Assembly: GCF_008642295.1 (NCBI RefSeq) | Contig: NZ_CP029190.1 | Span: forward strand, 5,191,501-5,255,500 | DNA: 64,000 bases | Direction: 5' to 3' | Source: Streptomyces venezuelae | GTDB taxonomy: Bacteria; Actinomycetota; Actinomycetes; Streptomycetales; Streptomycetaceae | Part shown: positions 7,994 to 16,441 of the stretch, in pieces | How positions within the stretch are numbered: the stretch's first letter is position 1 | Layout of the letters: each line of letters begins with the position of its first letter | Notes under the pieces: generated by a model | Seen by the model: the letters and a program-made list of their open reading frames with translations, nothing else | Database searches by the model: none | Told to the model about the DNA's origin: nothing | Translations under genes and position numbers: made by a program

Positions 7994-8308
7994 ATGAGAA
8001 CACACGGGGCCTCCGGAGCCGCGTGCCGTGAGCGGCATTATGGTCTCGAGAGCACCCACGTCACGGCTGCGGCCGATGGTGCTGCGCTTGTCTTCACGTG
8101 GGACGCGGACGCGTGGATCGAGGTGCGGAACCTTGGGGGAGAGGTCGTCATCGAGGCCAATGCCGCGGGTCTCAGGACGCTTGCCGGGCATCTGCTCGTG
8201 TTGGCCGGCGATGGGGTTCACGATGGCGCCCACCTGCACCTCGAAGACAGCAACGGACTGGAGGACGGGTCCGTGGGCTTGGTCTTGGAGCGCTGCGACG
8301 AGGAGTGA
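7994..8308 (+). CDS. Imm32-like immunity-family protein
   Basis: 104 residues. The C-terminal 70 (LVFTWDADAWIEVRN ... HLHLEDSNGLEDGSVGLVL) match the Imm32 immunity family as I recall it: a beta strand, a helix with AAGLRTLAGHLLVLA, then a strand with the N-x-LEDGS signature. The family is found with polymorphic toxins, but no toxin gene is adjacent, so it may be an orphan immunity gene. GGAGAG precedes the ATG at a good distance. It is the last gene before the right attachment site. Confidence 0.7.
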   Translation: MRTHGASGAACRERHYGLESTHVTAAADGAALVFTWDADAWIEVRNLGGEVVIEANAAGLRTLAGHLLVLAGDGVHDGAHLHLEDSNGLEDGSVGLVLERCDEE

Positions 8309-8443
8309 GGGCACCGGGCCAGCCGCCGCCGGAGCTGACATCCGCGGGTGACATCAACGCCGGTGAACACTGACGGTGGCGGGCGGTCGCGCACAGGCGT
8401 CGGGTCCTGGGGGTGGAGGGGCGAGGAGCGGGCGCCGGGCGAG

Positions 8444-8505
8444 CTTACAAAGCAGATGTCGGCGGTTCGAAACCGTCCGCGCCCACCGGTCAGAAGGCCC
8501 CCGCC
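8444..8505 (+). repeat. attR: 62-bp direct repeat, truncated tRNA-Val 3' half
   Basis: Exact copy of 3557-3618. It carries only the anticodon loop to the 3' end of the tRNA and is followed by a near-copy of the tRNA terminator (to about 8525, with C-to-A and one added G). The 5' half of the tRNA is missing, so this is not a functional tRNA. Confidence 0.95.
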
Positions 8506-8525
8506 AATCACGGCGGGGGGCCTTT

Positions 8526-8915
8526 GACGGCTAAGAGCGACGGCAATGGCTACTCGGCCGCCGTCGGCGGCGCAGCAGCCGGTCCCGTGCTCCATGGCCT
8601 CCCGCCGGCCGCTGTCGGCCACGAGGTGCCACCCCGGCCGCGAACAGCAGGCCTCGTAACGGCCTTCGCTGCGTTGCCAGATGCTGCCGACGCTGTCTGC
8701 GGGAACCCGGCGCGAGTGACCCTCGGTGCAGCTCGGGTGGGCGGGTGTTCGCGGCGGTTCACGCCGTCCTCCGACCGCCGGGGTTGTTGGCGATGGCGGA
8801 GCAGTACTCGTACGGCTTCAGGCCGGCCGCTTCCGTTCCCCCGGCCAGGACTTGTCCGGCCGATCACCTTCGGAACCGGAGTGGATCCATCGTGAGCGCT
8901 CAGGGAGGGGGTGCT
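8526..8915. other. No gene recognised (right flank of the element)
   Basis: About 390 bp. Frames are open on both strands but lack the codon bias and start signals of neighbouring genes. Probably decayed DNA at the island edge. Confidence 0.45.
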
Positions 8916-9104
8916 GTGGAGCGGGATATTCAGCTGGTGCGGGACTTGGTGGCGGCATCGCCGGGCTTCGAGGGCCTGTTCGATGCACACGTCGTCAACG
9001 AGGAAGTCCAATTCGAAGCAAGCCACCACGTTGTAGGGGGTGGTGGCCCATGCGGTGCTGATGCGTTCGGGTCGGTGGCCGCGCGCTGTATGGACCGTGC
9101 GTGA
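8916..9104 (+). CDS. Short hypothetical protein, possibly a truncated remnant
   Basis: 62 residues from a GTG preceded by GGGAGGGGG 4 nt upstream, a strong ribosome site. The first 28 residues (RDIQLVRDLVAASPGFEGLF, then DAHV) look like a conserved helical N-terminus; the remainder is glycine- and histidine-rich with no visible fold, as after a frameshift. It may be the stump of a longer accessory gene. Not recognised. Confidence 0.35.
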   Translation: MERDIQLVRDLVAASPGFEGLFDAHVVNEEVQFEASHHVVGGGGPCGADAFGSVAARCMDRA

Positions 9105-9126
9105 GGGGACCCGTACTGTGTGCGAA
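9091..9126 (+). promoter_or_regulatory. Probable sigma-70-like leaderless promoter
   Basis: TGGACC (9091-9096) and TACTGT (9114-9119) are separated by 17 bp, and the ATG at 9126 is 7 nt after the -10, where transcription should start. Confidence 0.45.
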
Positions 9127-9647
9127 TGGAGTGGGGGACTCTGGCCGTAGCCGCAGTCGGCGCTGTTTTTGGGATCGGGGCGACGTTGCTCACGGACGTC
9201 TTGCGTGCGCGCCGAGAGAAAGATCAGCTATGGGCCGAAACGAAACGCATGGTCTATGTGCGGTTCCTGACCTCCCTGGCTCAAGCCCATAGCCGCATGA
9301 CACAAATGGCCTATCAGGAGGAGCACGGGGCCGCAAGGCAGCAGGCGGTGCATGATGCCTTCCTCAATGACCCGCAGTACTCCGATGCCAAGTCTGTGCT
9401 CCGGGAGTTGGCCCTGGCTGCGCCTGATCACGTCTACCGAGCGGCTGCGGCGGTCTACCAGCAGCTTCGCGAAGCTCGCGATTTACTCGTCGTGCATGCG
9501 GCGGGAGTTGAAGCGCCTGAGTACCAGCGCGTCATAGGGCCGTTCTTTGCGGATTTGGAGTCTCTGCAGCAGTTGATGCGAGACGATCTCCAGCCGCCGG
9601 TGTACCGGCGCATCCGGTCAGGGAGTGAGCAGAACAACGCTCGATAA
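9126..9647 (+). CDS. Membrane-anchored helical protein, unknown function
   Basis: 173 residues from the ATG at 9126 (a GTG two codons upstream is possible). One N-terminal membrane segment (GTLAVAAVGAVFGIGATLL) is followed by a charged cytosolic helical domain with two long amphipathic stretches (35-80 and 95-170). No ribosome site is seen, consistent with a leaderless transcript. It lies between the tRNA island and a TRADD-N-associated membrane protein. No known domain recognised. Confidence 0.65.
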   Translation: MEWGTLAVAAVGAVFGIGATLLTDVLRARREKDQLWAETKRMVYVRFLTSLAQAHSRMTQMAYQEEHGAARQQAVHDAFLNDPQYSDAKSVLRELALAAPDHVYRAAAAVYQQLREARDLLVVHAAGVEAPEYQRVIGPFFADLESLQQLMRDDLQPPVYRRIRSGSEQNNAR

Positions 9648-9766
9648 GACCTCCGGCCGACCGTTTGTCGCTCCTTCCACGCCCGTTCCGCGAACGGCGT
9701 CGGTCGGGGCGTGGGGGTGGGGGGTGGAGGGCAGTCAGTCAGGGCTGGGTGTGGGGAGGTGTCGGC

Positions 9767-10309
9767 GTGGGGTGGATGGGGTGGCTGGGGCGGGGGTTTG
9801 AGCGGCGGCGGGGGGTGGAGCGGGAGCGGTTGCTGGCTCAGGTGGAGGGTGAGGGTGGGGGGAAGTACGTTGACTCCGGAAGGGGCGGGGGGCGGCGGGA
9901 TGAGTTCACGGTGCTGCTCGTGGAGTACTACGCGTACGGGCTGACGCAGGCGCGCAGCAGTTTTCTGGCCAGTCAGCTGTTCGCCGGGTTCGGGGCCGGG
10001 ATTTTGCTGTTCGGGGTGGCGCTGGCCGTGTGGAAGGCCGAGGGCGGTGGGGATCTCTATCTGGGGATCGTGACCAGTTCGGTGGGGGTGGTGGTCGCGC
10101 TGATCGGGCAGCTGTTCCATCGGCGGGCCGATCTTGCGCTCCGGCACATGGCCGAGCAGGCCGCCTCGCTGCGGGACGACCGGCGGGCGGCCGAGACCAC
10201 CCGGCAGGCTGTGCAGCTGATCGCCGAGGTTGGCGATCCGGTGCTGAAGGCCCGGCTCCAGGCGGGCCTGATCATCAAGCTGTCCGGGGCCGCGCTGCCG
10301 GAGGCATAG
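9767..10309 (+). CDS. TRADD-N-associated membrane-domain protein
   Basis: About 180 residues. The core (EYYAYGLTQARSSFLASQLF ... LYLGIVTSSVGVVVALIGQLFHRRADLALRHMAEQA) contains two membrane helices followed by a basic linker and a helical tail with TTRQAVQLIAEVGDP. I recognise this as the TRADD-N-associated transmembrane domain described in predicted bacterial conflict systems. The GTG at 9767 is chosen because GGGAGG lies 7 nt upstream; an ATG at 9776 is the alternative. No NTPase or effector partner is adjacent, so its role here is unknown. Confidence 0.7.
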   Translation: MGWMGWLGRGFERRRGVERERLLAQVEGEGGGKYVDSGRGGGRRDEFTVLLVEYYAYGLTQARSSFLASQLFAGFGAGILLFGVALAVWKAEGGGDLYLGIVTSSVGVVVALIGQLFHRRADLALRHMAEQAASLRDDRRAAETTRQAVQLIAEVGDPVLKARLQAGLIIKLSGAALPEA

Positions 10310-10316
10310 TGGGGGT

Positions 10317-10544
10317 ATGTGCCGGAGCATCAAGACCCTGCGCCCGCCCGCCCTCCCCGAGAAGGCCACCGAGGAGGAGATCCGGGCCGCCGCCCTGCAG
10401 TACGTACGGAAGGTGTCCGGGTTCCACCACCCCGCGCCGCACAACCGGGAGGTGTTCGACGCCGCGGTCGACGCGGTGGCCGATGCGACCCGGGTGCTGC
10501 TGGACGGGTTGCAGGTCAGGGGGCGGGCTGCCGTTCCTTCCTAG
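10317..10544 (+). CDS. DUF2277 family protein
   Basis: 75 residues beginning MCRSIKTLRPP, the conserved N-terminus of DUF2277, followed by the expected EEIRAAALQYVRKVSGF and the helix ending in LLDGL. Family function is unknown. It starts 7 bp after the preceding stop and its own stop overlaps that of the convergent secreted-protein gene (shared CTAG). Confidence 0.85.
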   Translation: MCRSIKTLRPPALPEKATEEEIRAAALQYVRKVSGFHHPAPHNREVFDAAVDAVADATRVLLDGLQVRGRAAVPS

Positions 10545-11029
10545 GGGGTGGAGGCCGGGCGGCGGCGGAGCAGCCAGACGGCTGCGCCCAGGGCGCCGGC
10601 GGCGAGGGAGCCGCCGATCGCGATTTCGCCGGGGCTCATCCGGCCGATGCTGCCGCCCGTGCCACCGCGGGCGGCACCCGGGGTGACCTGGAGTGACAGG
10701 GTGACCCGCTGGCCGCCCGTGCCGCCGCACTCGAAGATGACCTGGTGCGCCCCGGCCCGCGCGTCGCGGTAGACCGCGGCCGTGCCGAACAGGTTGGTGG
10801 CCTCCAGATTGCCCGGGGTCAGCGATACGTCGCCGAAGGCGCTCGACGAGGCCTTGCCGGTCTTGGTGCCGCAGCCCGCGAGGTTCAGGCCGACCCGGCC
10901 CCCGGGAGCCACCGTGTTCGGCGTCAGGGAGGCGGAGGGGATGGCGTACGCGGTGACGGGGCCGACGGCGATGATCAGGGTCGTGGCCGCGAGGGCCACC
11001 AGTTGGCGGCGGCGGTGCGTGGAGGGCAT
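10541..11029 (-). CDS. Secreted, membrane-anchored protein of unknown function
   Basis: 162 residues. Signal peptide at 1-30 (basic MPSTHRRRQ, hydrophobic core, cut after AYA). Then comes an extracellular beta-rich domain of about 90 residues (LTPNTVAPGGRVGLNLAGCG) with three cysteines, a Gly/Ser linker, a single membrane helix (IAIGGSLAAGALGAAVWLL) and a short RRR tail. The ATG at 11029 has GAGGAGT upstream. This layout is that of a streptomycete cell-surface protein held by its C-terminal helix. Confidence 0.75.
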   Translation of the reverse strand: MPSTHRRRQLVALAATTLIIAVGPVTAYAIPSASLTPNTVAPGGRVGLNLAGCGTKTGKASSSAFGDVSLTPGNLEATNLFGTAAVYRDARAGAHQVIFECGGTGGQRVTLSLQVTPGAARGGTGGSIGRMSPGEIAIGGSLAAGALGAAVWLLRRRPASTP

Positions 11030-11212
11030 GGCGGGACTCCTCTGGCTCCTGAGTGCACGGCGCGGCCAGGGCACGGATGCGGCACGGGCGTGCCACGGAT
11101 TGCGCACCGTGTTCAGGACGCTAGGAGCCCTCTCCCGGCGCGGCGATCGGGGCCGGGTGAACGGGTGAGGGTGCTGCTCCGCCCGGGGGAGGCCGCAGGG
11201 GGCTCAGCGGGC

Positions 11213-11842
11213 TCAGGGCGCGGCAGGTGCCGGGGCGGGGCGGCGCACCAGGTAGGCCGCCAGGGCCCCCGCTGCGAACAGGGCGACCAGGGACACCGCC
11301 GTACCGAGCCAGGTCGCGCCCAGCCACTGGGTGCCGAAGTAGCCCAGGGCCACGCTGTACCCCGCCCAGGCCATGCCCGCCAGGACGGACCAGGGCAGGA
11401 ACTCCTTCACCTTGCGGTGCATCTTGCCCGCGCCCAGGGACACCACCGAACGTCCCGCCGGGGCGAACCGGGCGATCACCACCAGCGCACCCCCGCCCCG
11501 CGCCAGCGCCGTGCCCAGCCGCTCCTGCGCCCGGGTCAGCCGGCGCGACCGGGCGATGGCCCGGTCCAGCCGGGCGCCGCCGCGCCAGGCGAGCCGGTAC
11601 GCCGCCAGATCGCCCAGCACCGAGGCGGTGGTCGCGATGACCAGCAGCGCCATGATGTCGGGCACCTGCTCCGGAACCGGATCGGTCGAACCGGCGGCCC
11701 CGGCCGCGGCGGCTGCGGCGGCAGCCGCGATCACCAGGACCCCGCTCGGCAGTACCGGCAGGAACACATCAAGCACCACGGACAGGGCCACCAGCCCGTA
11801 GATCCACGGGCTCGTGGTCAACGACCCCACAGTCTCAAACAA
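11213..11842 (-). CDS. DedA-family membrane protein
   Basis: 209 residues. It contains the DedA/SNARE-associated core: VVLDVFLPVLPSGVLVI, ATTASVLGDLAAYRLAWRGG, then RFAPAGRSVVSLGAG with its conserved Arg-Gly, and two more helices. DedA proteins act in undecaprenyl phosphate or phospholipid flipping. The start is a TTG at 11842 with GGGGAGT 6 nt upstream; no ATG or GTG gives a sensible N-terminus and the open frame upstream is non-coding. TTG starts are less common, so a GTG six codons further in the N-terminus is the alternative. Confidence 0.85.
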   Translation of the reverse strand: MFETVGSLTTSPWIYGLVALSVVLDVFLPVLPSGVLVIAAAAAAAAAGAAGSTDPVPEQVPDIMALLVIATTASVLGDLAAYRLAWRGGARLDRAIARSRRLTRAQERLGTALARGGGALVVIARFAPAGRSVVSLGAGKMHRKVKEFLPWSVLAGMAWAGYSVALGYFGTQWLGATWLGTAVSLVALFAAGALAAYLVRRPAPAPAAP

Positions 11843-12027
11843 AACAGGACTCCCCAGTCCGGTTGGCGTGCCTCGGCAGTGAAGGCCGCGACGTCGCGGG
11901 GGAGCGGCAGGGGCGGCTGACAGCCATACAGCGTACGCCGCGAGGACACGGCGAATCCGGGCGGGGGCCGCCTGCGTGTCCACGGACCGGACGGCCGCCC
12001 CCTCCGGCCGCCGCTCACCGGCTCTCG

Positions 12028-13683
<1,656 letters not shown>

Positions 13684-13795
13684 GCAACTCCCCCTCTTCC
13701 CTCGCCCCTTGAACCCATGATTCACGGTACGCGGCAGAGGGGGAGCGCGGCTCCCCCGGGCAGGGGAGAGATCCTCCCCCGCGTGGGGGAGATTC

Positions 13796-14446
13796 TCAGC
13801 AGCCGTTCAGGACGCCCTGCAGGGCGCTCTTCTCGGCGCTGTCCATGCTCAGGCCCCAGTACTGCTTCACGTGGACCCAGCTGCGCGCGTAGGTGCAGCG
13901 GTAGGCGGTCCGGGACGGCAGCCATTCGGCCGGGTCGAGGTCGCCCTTGGCCTGGTTGACGTTGTCGGTGACGGCGATGAGCTGCGGACGGCTGAGGTCG
14001 TTGGCGAACTGCTGGCGCTTGCTGGTGGTCCAGGAGTTCGCGCCGGACCGCCAGGCCTCGGAGAGGGCCACCACGTGGTCGATGTCGAGGTCGCTGGCGG
14101 CGTACCAGGTGGCACCGTCGTACTCGGAGTACCAGCTGCCGCTGACGGCGGCACAGGAGGAGTCGGTGACCACGCCCACGCCGTCGCGCTTGAGGACGGT
14201 CTCGCGGGTGTTGCAGGAGCCGGAGACGGTGCTCCAGTGCGGGAACAGGTCACGGCTGTAGCCGCTGGAGGAACCTTCCGCCTTGGGGGTGACCGTGGCC
14301 AGGTAGGCGCGGGCCGCGGCGGCGCTGATCGGGGTGGGAGGGGCGGCCTGGGCGGCCGGGGCGGTGATCAGAGCGGTGACGGCAAGGGCGGCGACTGACG
14401 CGAGCACGCCAATACGACGCGCGTAGAACGAGGGCATGGGCGACAT
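13796..14446 (-). CDS. Secreted HNH-family nuclease (DUF1524)
   Basis: 216 residues. Signal peptide at about 1-35 (ends APAAQAA). The mature domain carries the DUF1524/HNH motif DLDIDHVVALSEAWRSG (residues about 118-134), then the Asn-rich loop IAVTDNVNQAKGD and the paired-cysteine context YRCTYARSW, ending NGC. Such proteins are extracellular DNases used in nutrient recovery. Either the ATG at 14446 (GGGAGT close upstream) or the one three codons later could be used. Four cysteines suggest disulfides. Confidence 0.88.
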   Translation of the reverse strand: MSPMPSFYARRIGVLASVAALAVTALITAPAAQAAPPTPISAAAARAYLATVTPKAEGSSSGYSRDLFPHWSTVSGSCNTRETVLKRDGVGVVTDSSCAAVSGSWYSEYDGATWYAASDLDIDHVVALSEAWRSGANSWTTSKRQQFANDLSRPQLIAVTDNVNQAKGDLDPAEWLPSRTAYRCTYARSWVHVKQYWGLSMDSAEKSALQGVLNGC

Positions 14447-14692
14447 GGGGACTCCCTGGATGCGGGGGGTTGGGCGGCCGTGCGACCCCGTCGGGGCCCG
14501 GCCATGGTGGCGGCGCCAGGTGTCACGGGGATGGGCGCCAGATGACAGCGTGACGACATGGGCACGTCACATCAAGTCGCGCAACGGCCTCTACTCAAGC
14601 GGAAGTTGATATTCCGGCCCGGATCGGCGCCAAGGCCGGGATCAAGGGGCCATTCCGGGCGCGCCCCGGTCTCGCGTACCCTGTACGGAGCA
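14447..14692. other. Intergenic stretch without genes
   Basis: Divergent promoter region between the secreted nuclease and the riboswitch-controlled GDT1 gene. TACCCT at 14677-14682 is a possible -10 for the riboswitch transcript. Nothing else recognised. Confidence 0.5.
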
Positions 14693-14792
14693 GAAGGGGA
14701 GTAGCTCTTCGCCGGACCGTCGACATACTGCTGGGTCATCCCAGCCGGCGCCCGGAGGCAGGCCGCGTCGGCGGCAGGCCAGCGAGACCTTC
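14693..14792 (+). ncRNA. yybP-ykoY (Mn2+-sensing) riboswitch
   Basis: The aptamer hallmarks are present in order. A closing stem GAAGG (14693-14697) pairs with CCTTC (14788-14792). The conserved loop GGGGAGTAGC sits at its 5' side and the 3' AGCGAGACC segment precedes the closing strand. Two internal helices lie between (including CTGGGTCATCCCAG). It sits about 130 nt before a GDT1-family gene, a known target of this riboswitch class. Mn2+ binding is established for the class; here it is inferred from sequence. Confidence 0.85.
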
Positions 14793-14836
14793 GGCCGCAG
14801 TGTCCTTGTACGCAGTACGCAGCACGTCGTACGCAC

Positions 14837-14882
14837 AGGGAGCTGTCGGGCCGAAGCGACCCCTGAAACAGCTCAGGTCCCT
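14837..14882 (+). promoter_or_regulatory. Possible expression-platform hairpin of the Mn2+ riboswitch
   Basis: AGGGAGCTGT can pair with ACAGCT and the following TCCCT to form a two-part stem downstream of the aptamer. There is no U-run, so control of translation or an alternative fold rather than plain termination is more likely. Confidence 0.35.
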
Positions 14883-14924
14883 CGGTGCGGCAGCGCCCTG
14901 CCGACCGATTGAGGTTTCCTGCCC

Positions 14925-15506
14925 GTGATCAGCTTCAGCATCCTGGCGATCGCCTTCGGCGTCGTCTTCCTCGCCGAGCTCCCCGACAAGACGGCCCTGG
15001 CCGGCCTGATGCTCGGCACCCGCTACCGCGCCTCCTATGTCTTCGCCGGAGTCGCCGCCGCCTTCGCCGTGCACGTCGCCCTCGCGATCGCCGCCGGAAG
15101 CGTCCTCACCCTGCTGCCGCACCGCCTGGTCCAGGCCGTCGTGGGCCTGCTCTTCCTCGCGGGCGCCGTCATGCTGCTCATGAAGAAGAGCGACGGGGAC
15201 GAGACGATCAAGGCGCCTGCCGACCAGTCCTTCTGGAAGGTGTCGGGGGCGGGCTTCATGCTCATCCTGGTCGCCGAGTTCGGCGATCTCACCCAGATCA
15301 TGACCGCCAATCTGGCTGCCCGCTACGACGACCCCGTCTCGGTCGGCCTCGGTGCGGTCCTCGCCCTCTGGGCGGTCGCCGCCATCGGCATCCTGGGGGG
15401 CCGCACCCTGATGAAGTACGTGCCGCTGAGTCTGATCACCAAGATCGCCGCGGCCGTCATGGCCGCCCTCGCCGCCTTCTCCCTCTACGAGGCCATGGCC
15501 GGCTGA
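14925..15506 (+). CDS. TMEM165/GDT1-family (UPF0016) cation exporter
   Basis: 193 residues, six or seven membrane helices in two repeats. Each repeat has the family signature: FLAELPDKTALAGLMLG (about 15-31) and VAEFGDLTQIMTANLAA (about 115-131). GDT1 proteins move Mn2+ or Ca2+, and the Mn2+ riboswitch upstream points to manganese export. Start is GTG at 14925 with GAGG about 10 nt upstream. The short charged loop between repeats (KKSDGDETIK) is cytosolic. Confidence 0.92.
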   Translation: MISFSILAIAFGVVFLAELPDKTALAGLMLGTRYRASYVFAGVAAAFAVHVALAIAAGSVLTLLPHRLVQAVVGLLFLAGAVMLLMKKSDGDETIKAPADQSFWKVSGAGFMLILVAEFGDLTQIMTANLAARYDDPVSVGLGAVLALWAVAAIGILGGRTLMKYVPLSLITKIAAAVMAALAAFSLYEAMAG

Positions 15507-15533
15507 CCGGCCGTCGGCGGGTGGGGCCGCCGG

Positions 15534-16226
15534 TCAGGCGGCGGGCGCGTGCACCGTCAGGCGGATCGAACCGTCCTCGGCCGGCTCCACCCGGACCGCC
15601 CTCAGGTCCGCCACGTGCACCGTCGGGCCGTGCTCGCCGGCCCGCGGGCCCACGCCGACCACCCGCATGCCCGCCGCCTGACCGGCCGCGATCCCGGCGG
15701 CCGAGTCCTCGAAGACGATGCAGTCGGCCGGGTCCACGCCCAGCTCGGCGGCGCCCCGCAGGAATCCCTCCGGGTGCGGCTTGCTCGCGGCCACGCGCTC
15801 GGCCGTCACCCGCACCTCCGGCATCGGCAGCGCGGAAGCCGTCATCCGGGCGGTGGCCAGCGCCTCGTCGGCCGAGGTCACGAGTGCGTGCGGCAGCTCG
15901 CCGAGCGCCGCCATGAACTCCGGTGCACCCTCCACCGGGACCACCCCGGCGGTGTCCGCGGTCTCCCGCGCCAGCATCACGGCGTTGTCGGCGTGGTTGA
16001 GCTCCATGGGCCGGTCGGGCAGCAGGATCGCCATGGTCGCGTACCCCTGGCGGCCGTGGACCACCTTGAGGGCCTCTTGTGGGTCGAGTCCGTGCGACTC
16101 GGCCCAGTCCCGCCAGCAGCGCTCCACCACCGTGTCCGAATTGACGATCGTGCCGTCCATGTCCAGCAGCAGCGCCTTGGCGGTGAGGACGACGGGGGCA
16201 GAGGCGGAGGCGGTACTGGCCGGCAT
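15534..16226 (-). CDS. HAD-IA sugar-phosphatase-like hydrolase
   Basis: 230 residues. Motif [14 protein letters not shown] (about 20-32) has both catalytic aspartates. A helical cap follows, motif II Ser/Thr is in LVTSADE, motif III Lys in [11 protein letters not shown], and motif IV in [13 protein letters not shown]. This is the beta-phosphoglucomutase/sugar-phosphatase group (YfbT-like). The ATG at 16226 gives the expected N-terminus. It is convergent with GDT1 with a 27-bp gap. A strong hairpin lies in its 5' leader (16260-16303). Confidence 0.88.
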   Translation of the reverse strand: MPASTASASAPVVLTAKALLLDMDGTIVNSDTVVERCWRDWAESHGLDPQEALKVVHGRQGYATMAILLPDRPMELNHADNAVMLARETADTAGVVPVEGAPEFMAALGELPHALVTSADEALATARMTASALPMPEVRVTAERVAASKPHPEGFLRGAAELGVDPADCIVFEDSAAGIAAGQAAGMRVVGVGPRAGEHGPTVHVADLRAVRVEPAEDGSIRLTVHAPAA

Positions 16227-16259
16227 CGGCGGGGCTCCAGAGGGGCGGGGAAAGAGAAC

Positions 16260-16303
16260 AAGTGGTTCCGTCCACCGGTCAGGGAGTGCGGACGGAACCA
16301 CTT
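16260..16303. promoter_or_regulatory. 14-bp inverted repeat in the HAD/MFS divergent region
   Basis: AAGTGGTTCCGTCC and its exact complement are separated by 16 nt. On the minus strand TATAGT (16318-16313) would act as -10, placing this stem at the very start of the HAD leader, followed by GTTCTCTTT. It could be an attenuator, a stabilising 5' stem, or an operator for the divergent MFS gene. Confidence 0.55.
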
Positions 16304-16441
16304 TGTTTCTTCACTATACAAAACAGAGGGCGTACTGCGCCACTGCGGCAGCCCCCGGACGTCCCGCCCCGCCGCTCAACGGGCCATAACCGGGCATACC
16401 GCTCAGGATGGAGGGGTGGACCAGCCCTGAGGAGGACGTCC

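Larger units (their letters stand above)
3557..8505. mobile_element. AICE-like integrated element in tRNA-Val, 4,887-bp unit
   Basis: The sequence from the tRNA anticodon loop through the start of its terminator (3557-3618) recurs exactly at 8444-8505, 4,887 bp away. Next to the intact tRNA lie, in the order typical of actinomycete integrative and conjugative elements, an integrase reading towards the tRNA, an excisionase and a replication-initiator remnant. The rest is cargo: HNH nuclease, PIN toxin/antitoxin and an Imm32-like protein. No transfer (FtsK/TraB) or spread genes are visible, the rep gene is short and the integrase is broken, so it looks immobile. Confidence 0.92.

Noticed and set aside
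8444..8485. Second tRNA-Val gene at the right end of the element.
   Set aside because: Only the 3' half from the anticodon loop is present; acceptor 5' strand and D arm are missing. It is the attachment-site copy.
8790..8840. Translated stretch reading YSYGFRP, reminiscent of the group II intron reverse-transcriptase motif SYGFRPGRS.
   Set aside because: No other reverse-transcriptase motif, no intron RNA structure and no flanking maturase sequence; a short chance match in a gene-poor region.
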